DNA of 6,410 bases from assembly GCA_002493305.1 (NCBI GenBank), contig DKYJ01000014.1:1-6410 (forward strand), read 5' to 3'. The position numbers and the translations under genes are program-made. Shown here piece after piece: positions 1 through 6,034 of this stretch. Numbering within the stretch: the first letter of the stretch is position 1; every line of letters begins with the position of its first letter. Under the pieces are notes generated by a model, which saw only the letters and a program-made list of their open reading frames with translations, did no database searches and was not told the origin of the DNA. The DNA is from Clostridiales bacterium UBA7103 (GTDB lineage: Bacteria; Bacillota; Clostridia; Oscillospirales; Oscillospiraceae).

Positions 1-1
1 C

Positions 2-3000
2 TCCAAGACCGACGCGGCGGGGCTTACCACCCGGTACGAGTACGACGCTGACGGCAACAAGACCAGGGAGACCGCCCCGGACGGCAGCAGCGTCTCCATG
101 GTCTATGACGCGGACGGCAATCTCACCCGGCTCACCGACCAGCTCGGCAATGTAACCGCCTATGAGTACAACCAAAATAACAACCTCATTAAGCAGGCGA
201 ACCCCGACGGCGGGGTGTATACTTGGGAGTATACGGACAAGCTCCTGACCTCCGCAACCGACGCTCTGGGCAATACCACGCGCTATGCGTACGATCCCAG
301 CGGCAACCTTATCTCCAGCACCGACCCCATGGGCAATGTGACCCGCTACGAGTATGACGCCGAAGGCCGCCTCATCGCGGACATTGACGCGCTGGGCAAC
401 AGAACGAGCTATGACTACGACGCAAAAGGTCAGCTCATAAAGCTCACCTTTGCGGACGAGACCTATACCCTCTACGCCTATGACAACATGGGCAACATGC
501 TGAGCCAGACCGACCCCAGTGGCGCGGTCACAAGCTATGAGTATGACGCGCTGGGCAATCTCCTGCGCACCACCTACCCGGACGGCTCAAGCACCGCCAG
601 CGAGTACGACCAGAGCGGCAACCAGCTCAGTTTCACGGACGCGCTGGGCAACAGCTCCCACAGCGAGTACGACGCGATGGGTCGGCTCATCAAGGGCACG
701 GACGAGCGCGGCGGCGAGTATGCCTACGCCTACGACGAGGCCGGGCGCATAGTAACAGACACTCTCCCCACCGGGGCGCAGCGGCGCTATGCCTATGACA
801 AGGCCAGCGGATTCCTCACCGCCGTGACGAACGAGGCAGGGCTGAAAACCACCTTCGTGTACGACGCTATGGGACGCATAGTCTCTCAGACCGCGCCCGG
901 CGGCGGGGTGACCTCCTACGAGTACGACAACATGGGTCGCCTCGTCAAGCAGGCCGACCCCATGGGCGCGGAGACCACATACGCCTATGATCTCAACGGC
1001 AATATCCTCAGCCTGACGGACGCGCTGGGCAATGTTACAAGCTACGAGTACGATTCTAACGGCAACCTTACCCGAATCACAGATGCACTCGGCAATGTAA
1101 CGGAGTACACCTATGACGCGCTCAACCGCCCCGTTGCCGTCACTGATGCCAATGGCAATGTGACCCACTACGCATACGACTGCGTGTGCAACCTCGTCAG
1201 CACCACGGACGCGCTGGGGAACACGGAGAAGTACGCCTACGACGCAAACGGCAGCATAGAAGCCCTCACCGACCCGGACGGAAACACCGTCCGCTACAAG
1301 TACAACAGCGTTGGACAGGTCACCGCCGTCAAGAGCAAGAGCGGCGCGGTGTACACCTCCGAGTATGACGCGGCGGGGAATCTCATCTCCGAGACCGACC
1401 CCAACGGCGCGACGACTTACTATGAGTATGACGCGGGCGGGCTTGTAATAAAAATTACAGACGCACTGGAAAACACGGCTGAGATAGAGTATAATGCTCT
1501 TGGCAACGTCATTAAGGCAAACGGCGCGAGCTATACCTATGACAAGGCCGGGCGTGTGACCTCCGCCGTTGACGCTGAGGGTGCTGAGACCAAGTACGAA
1601 TACGACAAGGCCGGAAATCTCGCCTTTGTCACCGCCAACGGCAAAACCGCCGGGTTTGAGTATGACCTCAACGGCAACATTCTTGCCGTCAACAATGCCG
1701 ATGGCCGTAGTGCGTCCTTTGAGTATGATGTTCTTGGCAACCTTACCTCCATTACCTACCCTGACGGCTCACGGGACACCTATGCCTATGACGCTCTTAG
1801 CCGCCTTATAAGCGAGCAGCCCCATGACGGCATAGAGACCACTTACAGCTATGACGCTTTAGGCAATGTTACCGCCGTCACTGAAAATGGCGAGACCACG
1901 ACTTACGCCTACGATGAACTGAGCCAACCTGTAAGCATCACTTACCCGGACGGCAGCACCGAATACTCCGAGTATGACAGCCTCGGCAACATTGTCAAGC
2001 AGACAGATACAGACGGTAACACCACTCAGTACGCCTATACGGTGGAGAACATGGTCAGCCGCGTGACTTATGCTGACGGCTCAAGCCTGCACTACGCCTA
2101 CGACAAGGCCGGAAACCTCATCCGTGAAACCGACGCTGACGGCGGCATTACAAGGTATACCTATGACCTTTTGGGGCAGGTAACTAATATACTGTCCCCT
2201 GACGGAACGACTACTGAGTATGAGTATAATGCTGATGGTGAGGTCGTTTCGGAGCTTGTCCGTAACATAGCATATAGCGGTGAGACAGAGGGGCACTACT
2301 CCAATCTTGCAAACACTTCCTCCAAGCCGCTGGTGGCGACAGCGATACGCTATACGCAAGATGCCATAAACGCAAATAAGGGCAGCGGATTTGCAAAACC
2401 CGTGCCGAAAACGCCCTCTACACCCAAGCCCAAGACCTTGCCTCAGGAGTATGCGCAGGCAAAGAAACAGGCTACAACGCCTACCCAAGCGGAGTATGTT
2501 CAGCTCAGGAAATCTGGCGTTAATATGAGCTATGGCCAGTACGCCAATCAGAAACAGCAGACACGCTTCCCAAGCTATGGCCAGTATGCGTACAATAAGC
2601 AGCAGGGCAAGACTACTTACCAGACATATGGCTCGCTGCAATCCACCACAGGGCAAATAAACCATGTCTATGACAAAACGCCCAACATTGCCGCAGAAGC
2701 TACGCCTAAGGTGCAAAGCGTGAATGTACAGAACGAAGGGTATTGCAGTCTTAAATCCAGTTCAAGAGCAGAAGAAACTATTCGTGCCGTTACTGTCACC
2801 GCTATCGAAGCCTATATGTCATACCTGAACTTTAAAGCCGGTTCAGAGGTATCCGTGCTAAGAAACTATGGCAAAAGCGCAGTAGATTTACTGGCCGGCT
2901 TCGAGAGCATAATACCGAATAGTGATTTTCCAATTGCAAAAGCGCTCAACAGCAAAATAAGCAGCAGAATACGGGAGCTGGAGAGCAATATATTCAACAG

Positions 3001-3514
3001 CACAGCATATAAAGCAGGTCTCGTTGCTGGTGACATTGGAGGCATTGCCTTTGATATATTCCTGCTCAAGGGAGCAAGTTCTGCCGCAGGAGCGGCAGAG
3101 GGCGCGGGAACGGTGATAAAAGGCGGGGATACACTTATTGCCGTGCAGGAAAGTGTTGGAGCACTCAAAGGTATTGCCGGACTTGCCGCAGGTGCTAACG
3201 CTTTATGGAATAGTACTAATCTCGGCAAAGACCTTAATGACCTGATTGCCGAAATTACAGGAAAGAATAGCTCCGGCAGCAGAAATATTAATGAGTTAGG
3301 CGATGCGGATATAAAGGATCTTGACAGATTACCTCAAGAGGTAATTGATAAGTTAGGAGGGGAGGAGTACACAAGAGAAGTCAAAGCCCAAGCCGGTGGA
3401 AGCAGATCAGATTTATATTGGGATCAGGAAGGCAATGTTTACTCCGTACCTAAAAAAGGCGGACCTCCGCAGTGGGTTGATAAGGTTGACCGTAGTGGAC
3501 TATTAGGAGGATAA
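2..3514 (+). CDS. RHS/YD-repeat polymorphic toxin protein, 5' end outside window
   Basis: The reading frame is open from base 2, so the Met at 98 is internal and the true start lies upstream. There are 1170 visible residues (numbered from base 2). Residues 12 to about 759 are about 36 YD units, mostly 21 residues long (pattern YxYDxxGNLxxxTDxxGNxTx). RHS/YD repeats are known to form a large beta-shell that encloses a C-terminal toxin. A Pro/Lys-rich linker follows, then a 15-residue tyrosine repeat (816-875), a helical region, a Gly/Ala-rich hydrophobic segment (about 1005-1069) and a tip of about 80 residues. The usual RHS core ending (RYYDP...GRF...DPxGL) is not seen. The linker, hydrophobic region and tip are more AT-rich than the core, as expected for exchangeable C-termini. 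The protein is probably secreted or surface-exposed, but its N-terminus cannot be seen. The next gene, one base away, is the likely immunity gene. The RHS assignment is firm; the toxin activity is inferred. Confidence 0.93.
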   Translation, partial: SKTDAAGLTTRYEYDADGNKTRETAPDGSSVSMVYDADGNLTRLTDQLGNVTAYEYNQNNNLIKQANPDGGVYTWEYTDKLLTSATDALGNTTRYAYDPSGNLISSTDPMGNVTRYEYDAEGRLIADIDALGNRTSYDYDAKGQLIKLTFADETYTLYAYDNMGNMLSQTDPSGAVTSYEYDALGNLLRTTYPDGSSTASEYDQSGNQLSFTDALGNSSHSEYDAMGRLIKGTDERGGEYAYAYDEAGRIVTDTLPTGAQRRYAYDKASGFLTAVTNEAGLKTTFVYDAMGRIVSQTAPGGGVTSYEYDNMGRLVKQADPMGAETTYAYDLNGNILSLTDALGNVTSYEYDSNGNLTRITDALGNVTEYTYDALNRPVAVTDANGNVTHYAYDCVCNLVSTTDALGNTEKYAYDANGSIEALTDPDGNTVRYKYNSVGQVTAVKSKSGAVYTSEYDAAGNLISETDPNGATTYYEYDAGGLVIKITDALENTAEIEYNALGNVIKANGASYTYDKAGRVTSAVDAEGAETKYEYDKAGNLAFVTANGKTAGFEYDLNGNILAVNNADGRSASFEYDVLGNLTSITYPDGSRDTYAYDALSRLISEQPHDGIETTYSYDALGNVTAVTENGETTTYAYDELSQPVSITYPDGSTEYSEYDSLGNIVKQTDTDGNTTQYAYTVENMVSRVTYADGSSLHYAYDKAGNLIRETDADGGITRYTYDLLGQVTNILSPDGTTTEYEYNADGEVVSELVRNIAYSGETEGHYSNLANTSSKPLVATAIRYTQDAINANKGSGFAKPVPKTPSTPKPKTLPQEYAQAKKQATTPTQAEYVQLRKSGVNMSYGQYANQKQQTRFPSYGQYAYNKQQGKTTYQTYGSLQSTTGQINHVYDKTPNIAAEATPKVQSVNVQNEGYCSLKSSSRAEETIRAVTVTAIEAYMSYLNFKAGSEVSVLRNYGKSAVDLLAGFESIIPNSDFPIAKALNSKISSRIRELESNIFNSTAYKAGLVAGDIGGIAFDIFLLKGASSAAGAAEGAGTVIKGGDTLIAVQESVGALKGIAGLAAGANALWNSTNLGKDLNDLIAEITGKNSSGSRNINELGDADIKDLDRLPQEVIDKLGGEEYTREVKAQAGGSRSDLYWDQEGNVYSVPKKGGPPQWVDKVDRSGLLGG
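35..2278 (+). repeat. Tandem YD repeats coding for the RHS shell (about 36 units of about 63 bp)
   Basis: The translation shows a regular YxYD start every 21 residues, such as YEYDALGNLL, YAYDLNGNIL and YTYDLLGQVT. Most units are 63 bp. A few deviate: one begins IEYN and is only 16 residues before the next YTYD, and one replaces YD with YT (WEYT). The DNA units share blocks such as gacgcgctgggcaa, which makes this a substrate for slippage and homologous recombination. It is a protein-coding repeat, not CRISPR. Confidence 0.93.
1667..2461 (+). repeat. Upstream copy of an 0.8 kb direct repeat shared with the orphan rhs end
   Basis: This part of the live rhs gene aligns base for base with 4283-5083. 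The offset is 2616 bp until the codons after YSGE, where the downstream copy has 6 extra bases, and 2622 bp from there to the shared cag-gca at the end. Identity stops sharply on both sides: upstream of ctcaacggc at 1667, and after gca at 2461. It covers the last YD units (from LNGNILAV) plus the linker up to QEYAQA. The two proteins are about 85% identical by eye. The repeat flanks the toxin tip and immunity gene, so recombination between copies would delete them. Confidence 0.9.
2447..2626 (+). repeat. Four degenerate 15-residue (45 bp) tyrosine repeats in the RHS linker
   Basis: Four consecutive 15-residue blocks begin with [EQ]Y at 2447, 2492, 2537 and 2582: EYAQAKKQATTPTQA, EYVQLRKSGVNMSYG, QYANQKQQTRFPSYG and QYAYNKQQGKTTYQT. 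The spacing is exactly 45 bp. Each has a Lys/Gln-rich middle, and two of the four end in SYG. The block sits between the YD shell and the pre-toxin region and could be a flexible or surface-binding spacer, but its function is unknown. The orphan copy breaks off inside the first unit (EYVQA). Confidence 0.8.
3275..3511 (+). other. Predicted C-terminal toxin tip of the RHS protein
   Basis: Residues 1092-1170 of the visible protein follow the hydrophobic segment and end one base before the putative immunity gene, which is where RHS toxins sit. The tip is highly charged: an acidic helix-like part (NELGDADIKDLDRLPQEV), then DLYWDQEGNVYSVPKKGG and PPQWVDKV. The D-x-Y/F-x-D-x-x-GN-x-Y-x-x-PK-x-GG pattern resembles, from memory, short tips annotated as polymorphic toxin type 33, but this is unverified. 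The tip has no His or Cys, which argues against HNH nucleases and Cys peptidases. I cannot assign an enzyme activity. Confidence 0.6.
3505..3510 (+). promoter_or_regulatory. Strong ribosome binding site for the immunity gene
   Basis: AGGAGG lies inside the last codons of the rhs gene, 5 bases before the ATG at 3516. The rhs stop TAA (3512-3514) falls between them. This layout implies one transcript and translation linked to the toxin, and it fixes the start of the next gene. Confidence 0.9.
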
Positions 3515-3515
3515 A

Positions 3516-4253
3516 ATGAAATCGACTTACCCTGAAACAAGCAGTAATGTATCGGATTGCAACATTGAGGTCATCGCCTTACCGACAATAGCGATGTACA
3601 GGTTTGAAACCATTTTCGATACATTGGCAGAGGAACCAAACACCATGACCTTGGGGGAAAAAAACAGTGGCAAATCTGTTTTGTTGGAGAACCTTTTTCG
3701 CCTACGGATATGGAGGCGAAAAGGTATCACCAGAAGCTGGAGTCTGTATACCGATGACAGGGAGGCCCCTGAACACATGGTTCTCCGCAGTGTAGTATGG
3801 GATATGGATAAAGATATGAAGGATATTATCGAGGCAGTCAGTAGAGACCAGATTTTCAATTCTTGGCCGGAGGTGGCTATAAAAAATATATGCTTACAGG
3901 AAAAGGACTGTCGGCGCATTTTTTCTGTTGTAAAAAGGATCGATCGACATATATCTGACGGAATTACATTTGACGAAGCCGAAAAGCCATCATGGGAATG
4001 GCGGGATATAGAATTGATGAGGAATTATGACTGGGGACAAATCCACGCCACATGGAATCCGACAAGACAAAACGCATTTGTTGAGGATGAAATACAATTA
4101 CTTTCTGATCTGTTTTCAGGCATTGAGCATAAAAGTGACAGCATGGGACAATATACGCTTGAGCTGAACTACAGAGCAGATTGGAAATTAAACTGGACTA
4201 ACCACAAGGGTGGGATAAGCATGAAGACAAAAACTCAAAATTCAGAAACCTGA
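3516..4253 (+). CDS. Putative immunity protein paired with the RHS toxin tip
   Basis: The protein has 245 residues. The ATG is preceded by AGGAGG and starts one base after the rhs stop. The role is inferred from position: in polymorphic toxin loci the gene directly after the toxin tip encodes the cognate cytoplasmic antidote. I do not recognise the family. No signal peptide or membrane segment is visible. The protein is rich in Asp/Glu and Trp (SWEWRDIELM, WDMDKDMKD), in line with many immunity proteins. Residues 47-54 (GEKNSGKS) fit the Walker A pattern GxxxxGK[ST], and SVVWDMD (92-98) could be read as Walker B. The strand before the P-loop is not hydrophobic, so a nucleotide-binding fold is doubtful. 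Base composition is clearly more AT-rich than the rhs core, which suggests the toxin-immunity cassette was acquired. The displaced rhs end starts about 30 bases after the stop. The gene is certain; the immunity role is likely. Confidence 0.78.
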   Translation: MKSTYPETSSNVSDCNIEVIALPTIAMYRFETIFDTLAEEPNTMTLGEKNSGKSVLLENLFRLRIWRRKGITRSWSLYTDDREAPEHMVLRSVVWDMDKDMKDIIEAVSRDQIFNSWPEVAIKNICLQEKDCRRIFSVVKRIDRHISDGITFDEAEKPSWEWRDIELMRNYDWGQIHATWNPTRQNAFVEDEIQLLSDLFSGIEHKSDSMGQYTLELNYRADWKLNWTNHKGGISMKTKTQNSET

Positions 4254-4282
4254 GGAGGATGTGAACAACTTCTTGTGTTCTC
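4253..4282 (+). other. Cassette junction with an orphaned ribosome binding site
   Basis: AGGAGG at 4253-4258 overlaps the immunity gene stop and is followed by ATG-TGA (4259-4264) and an overlapping GTG at 4261. The GTG frame reads MNNFLCS and then runs into rhs sequence out of frame, ending after about 27 codons. It looks like the start region of a gene whose body was lost, or a chance purine run. Similarity to the rhs core begins abruptly at 4283, so this stretch holds the recombination junction. Confidence 0.45.
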
Positions 4283-5083
4283 CTGAACGGCAATGTAGTT
4301 GCCGTCAACAGCGCCGACGGGCGGCAGGCTTCTTTCGAGTATGACGCGCTGGGGAACATCACCGCAATCACCTCCCCGGACGGCACACAAGATAGATTCA
4401 CTTACGATGCTCTTGGTCGGCTCATCAGCGAACAGTCCCATGACGGCATAGAGACCACTTACAGCTATGACGCTCTCGGTAATGTGACTGCCGTCACCGA
4501 AAATGGCGAGACTACGACTTATGCCTATGACGAGTTAAGCCAACCTATAAGCGTCACTTATGCCGACGGCAGCACCGAATACTCGGAGTATGACAGCCTC
4601 GGCAACATCGTCAAGCAGACTGACACCAACGGCGATGTAACTACCTACGGCTACACCGTAGAGAACATGGTCAGCTGCGTGACTTACGCCGACGGTTCAA
4701 GTCTGCACTATGCCTACGACAAGGCCGGAAATCTTATACGGGAGACTGACGCGGACGGCGGAGTTACAAGGTATACCTATGACCTTTTAGGGAAGGTCAC
4801 AAATGTATTGTCCGCTGACGGAACAACCACGGAATATGAATACAACGAAAAGGGCGAGGTAGTCTCCGAGCTTGTACGCAGTATAGCATATAGCGGCGAA
4901 GAAGATAGAGAAAACCATTACTCCAATCTTGCAAACACCTCCTCAAAGCCGCTGGTGGCAACTGCTATCCGCTACACGGAAGATGCCATAAACGCCAACA
5001 AGGGCAGCGGCTTTGCAAAACCTATGCCAAAGACACCTTCTGCTGCTAAGCCGAAAACCTTGGCTCAGGAGTACGTTCAGGCA
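4283..5083 (+). pseudogene. Orphan 3' rhs fragment (YD repeats plus linker), no toxin tip
   Basis: The frame is open from 4265, after an in-frame TGA at 4262-4264, but has no ATG. The first in-frame GTG, at 4484, has no ribosome binding site, so translation is unlikely. The sequence encodes YD units (LNGNVVAV, FEYDALGNI, YSYDALGNV, YAYDKAGNL) and the linker HYSNLANTSSKPLVATAIRY, matching the live gene codon for codon apart from a 2-codon insertion after YSGE. No frameshift or stop has accumulated over 267 codons, which suggests recent displacement or upkeep by gene conversion. Similarity ends at QEYVQA, and the frame then continues by accident through holin and terminator DNA to a TAA at 5252-5254. 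Orphan rhs ends downstream of intact rhs genes are well known and act as silent donors, but this one has no toxin left to donate. Confidence 0.85.
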
Positions 5084-5193
5084 ATGAGTTGCTTAGTATC
5101 ATCGAAAACGCCGGCCTTATGGGCGTACCTATCCCGGACGCGCTCAAAAATGCAATCGAGCTGCTGCGGCAGAAAAACGAAAAAACGGACTAA
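5083..5193 (+). pseudogene. 3' remnant of a phage / toxin-secretion holin gene
   Basis: In frame 1, which differs from the rhs frame, the codons from AAT at 5083 to TAA at 5191-5193 give 36 residues: NELLSIIENAGLMGVPIP, followed by DALKNAIELLRQKNEKTD. This is recognisable as the C-terminus of the phage lysis / toxin secretion holin family (TcdE-like, TIGR01593 type), whose members typically carry SI[IV]ENAGLMG[VI]PIP near the end. Such holins are small membrane proteins with several N-terminal membrane helices, all missing here. The remnant is fused directly to the rhs linker at caggca|atgag. It keeps its natural stop and terminator, so the deletion removed the 5' part. It is non-functional as it stands. 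Confidence 0.8.
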
Positions 5194-5227
5194 AAACCGG
5201 GGGATGCGTTGTGCATCCCCCGGTTTT
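5193..5227 (+). terminator. Rho-independent terminator after the holin remnant
   Basis: A perfect 15-bp stem, AAAACCGGGGGATGC (5193-5207) with GCATCCCCCGGTTTT (5213-5227), encloses a 5-base loop (gttgt). The GC-rich core and flanking A and T runs allow termination on both strands. It overlaps the stop of the holin remnant and closes the rhs/immunity/orphan transcription unit. Confidence 0.9.
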
Positions 5228-5277
5228 CTGTGTATAAATTATCAACCAGATTAAAAAACTATATTTTGAGTGATAAA

Positions 5278-5293
5278 ATGATGAATACATCAT
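5278..5293. repeat. Small palindrome ATGATG-AATA-CATCAT upstream of the regulator
   Basis: A perfect 6-bp inverted repeat with a 4-base spacer lies in the AT-rich gap before the XRE-type gene. It is a possible operator half-site arrangement, but equally a chance palindrome; no other copy at this spacing was seen in the window. Confidence 0.3.
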
Positions 5294-5309
5294 GGCTAAC
5301 ACCGTCTTA

Positions 5310-5348
5310 TCTTGTTAGAATCTATCGAATTATTAAATTATAACAAGA
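5310..5348 (+). promoter_or_regulatory. Candidate promoter framed by an 8-bp inverted repeat (possible operator)
   Basis: TCTTGTTA (5310-5317) and TAACAAGA (5341-5348) are perfect inverted repeats 23 bases apart. The left arm contains TTGTTA, a fair -35, and TAAATT (5334-5339) at 16-bp spacing could be a weak -10, giving a very short leader. A dimeric XRE regulator binding both arms would cover the promoter, which would fit autoregulation. The promoter call is tentative; the inverted repeat is directly visible. Confidence 0.4.
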
Positions 5349-5363
5349 AAGGAAAGGTCTGCC

Positions 5364-5624
5364 ATGAGAAAACAGTATGTAAAAGTCTTTAAGGTATTTT
5401 TGCAGCAAGGGCTGTACAATGCTCGCGCTGACCTTGGTCTGAGCCAAGAGCAAATGGCGGAGCGCATGGAGATGTCCAGTCGGTGCTATGTGAATCTGGA
5501 GCACGGCAAATCCAGCTGCAGCGGCTTGACTCTGGCGCTTTACTTGATATATGTCTGTGACGATCCTGTGGCTTTTCTGGAGGATCTGCGCTGCGCGTTT
5601 GAGGCTGTATATGAAGTGGTGTAA
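5364..5624 (+). CDS. Small XRE/Cro-type helix-turn-helix protein
   Basis: The protein has 86 residues. The ATG is preceded by AAAGG (5353-5357) with a 6-base spacer. A Cro/CI-type helix-turn-helix occupies about residues 17-62: LGLSQEQMAERM forms the first two helices, MSSRCYVNLEHGKS the recognition helix and following turn, and SGLTLALYLIYV the next helix. The rest is a short acidic helix (DDPVAFLEDLRCAFEAVYEV). There is no sensor or catalytic domain, so it is probably a small DNA-binding regulator. The gene lies between the rhs-locus terminator and a zinc-ribbon gene that overlaps its 3' end, so the two form a likely operon. The upstream inverted repeat could be its operator. Fold assignment is confident; the target genes are unknown. 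Confidence 0.85.
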   Translation: MRKQYVKVFKVFLQQGLYNARADLGLSQEQMAERMEMSSRCYVNLEHGKSSCSGLTLALYLIYVCDDPVAFLEDLRCAFEAVYEVV

Positions 5625-5838
5625 AAATAAACCGTCCCTGCTGTCGGCAGTGTCCTATCGTGTGCCGATGGAGGTACAGGCCATTCGTCTGCTCCCCGGG
5701 GGCGACAGCTATCCAATATGCCCGCGCTGCGGCATCACGCTGGACAGGGAGTATATGGCATATTGTGACCGCTGCGGCCAGCGCCTCGGCTGGGTACTTA
5801 TCGACATCGCAACCATTGTCACGGAACCGAGTCGATGA
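5611..5838 (+). CDS. Small zinc-ribbon protein of unknown function
   Basis: The protein has 75 residues from the ATG at 5611. Two CxxC knuckles, CPRC (37-40) and CDRC (52-55), are 11 residues apart and both followed by Gly, the typical layout of a zinc ribbon that binds one Zn(II). Aromatic and hydrophobic residues surround the knuckles, and the tail GWVLIDIATIV could form a strand. The start overlaps the end of the XRE-type gene by 14 bases, which suggests translational coupling. No clear ribosome binding site is visible. An in-frame ATG at 5551 would give 95 residues but would lie deep inside the upstream gene. The pair may act together in DNA or RNA binding, but this is inference. Function is not known. 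Confidence 0.7.
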   Translation: MKWCKNKPSLLSAVSYRVPMEVQAIRLLPGGDSYPICPRCGITLDREYMAYCDRCGQRLGWVLIDIATIVTEPSR

Positions 5839-5858
5839 TCCATGATGGCATAATACAG

Positions 5859-5886
5859 TAATACGCTGCGGCGCCGCAGCGTATTA
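5859..5886. repeat. Perfect 28-bp palindrome after the zinc-ribbon gene
   Basis: TAATACGCTGCGGC is followed directly by its exact reverse complement GCCGCAGCGTATTA. In RNA it could form a GC-rich hairpin starting 20 bases after the stop at 5838, probably terminating or stabilising the regulator/zinc-ribbon transcript. It has no proper T run afterwards (agaattgttg), so it is not a standard intrinsic terminator. Confidence 0.6.
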
Positions 5887-5979
5887 AGAATTGTTGCACC
5901 CAAGCCTCACAATTGAGCAGCACGGGAAAGTAAATTTACCCCCAATTTTACTCCCAGAGCATAAAAATACCCCCCCGAA

Positions 5980-6024
5980 ATACCACATCATCAAGGGGCA
6001 TAATGCCCCTTGATGATGTGGTAT
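5980..6024. repeat. Perfect 22-bp inverted repeat with a one-base centre
   Basis: The arm at 5980-6001 (ATACCACATCATCAAGGGGC, then AT) and its exact complement at 6003-6024 are separated by a single A. The 45-bp element lies in non-coding DNA between two other hairpins. It has no T run on the plus strand (gagagaat follows) and a C7 run just before its left arm. Such perfect arms with no loop are better suited to a DNA cruciform or protein site than to an RNA terminator. Its function is unknown. Confidence 0.6.
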
Positions 6025-6034
6025 GAGAGAATAT

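Noticed and set aside
587..1168. Minus-strand ORF of 193 codons inside the rhs gene (also others at 1537-1752, 2081-2716 and 2866-3228)
   Set aside because: They are antisense shadows of the YD-repeat and linker codons. They have no recognisable domain, and the plus strand codes convincingly throughout.
35..2278. Possible CRISPR or satellite array
   Set aside because: The periodicity is 63 bp and protein-coding with degenerate units. There are no constant repeats separated by unique spacers.
3527..3919. Minus-strand ORF of 130 codons opposite the immunity gene
   Set aside because: The plus-strand gene has a perfect ribosome binding site and continuous coding; the antisense product has no recognisable features.
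4484..5254. A 256-residue rhs-like gene starting at GTG 4484
   Set aside because: The GTG has no ribosome binding site, similarity extends upstream of it to 4283, and the C-terminal 56 residues or so are holin and terminator DNA read in the wrong frame. It is a fused pseudogene frame.
5887..5979. Possible gene end or integrase tail in the C-rich stretch between the two palindromes
   Set aside because: No frame on either strand gives a recognisable protein. The stretch is short and low in complexity (C5 and C7 runs).
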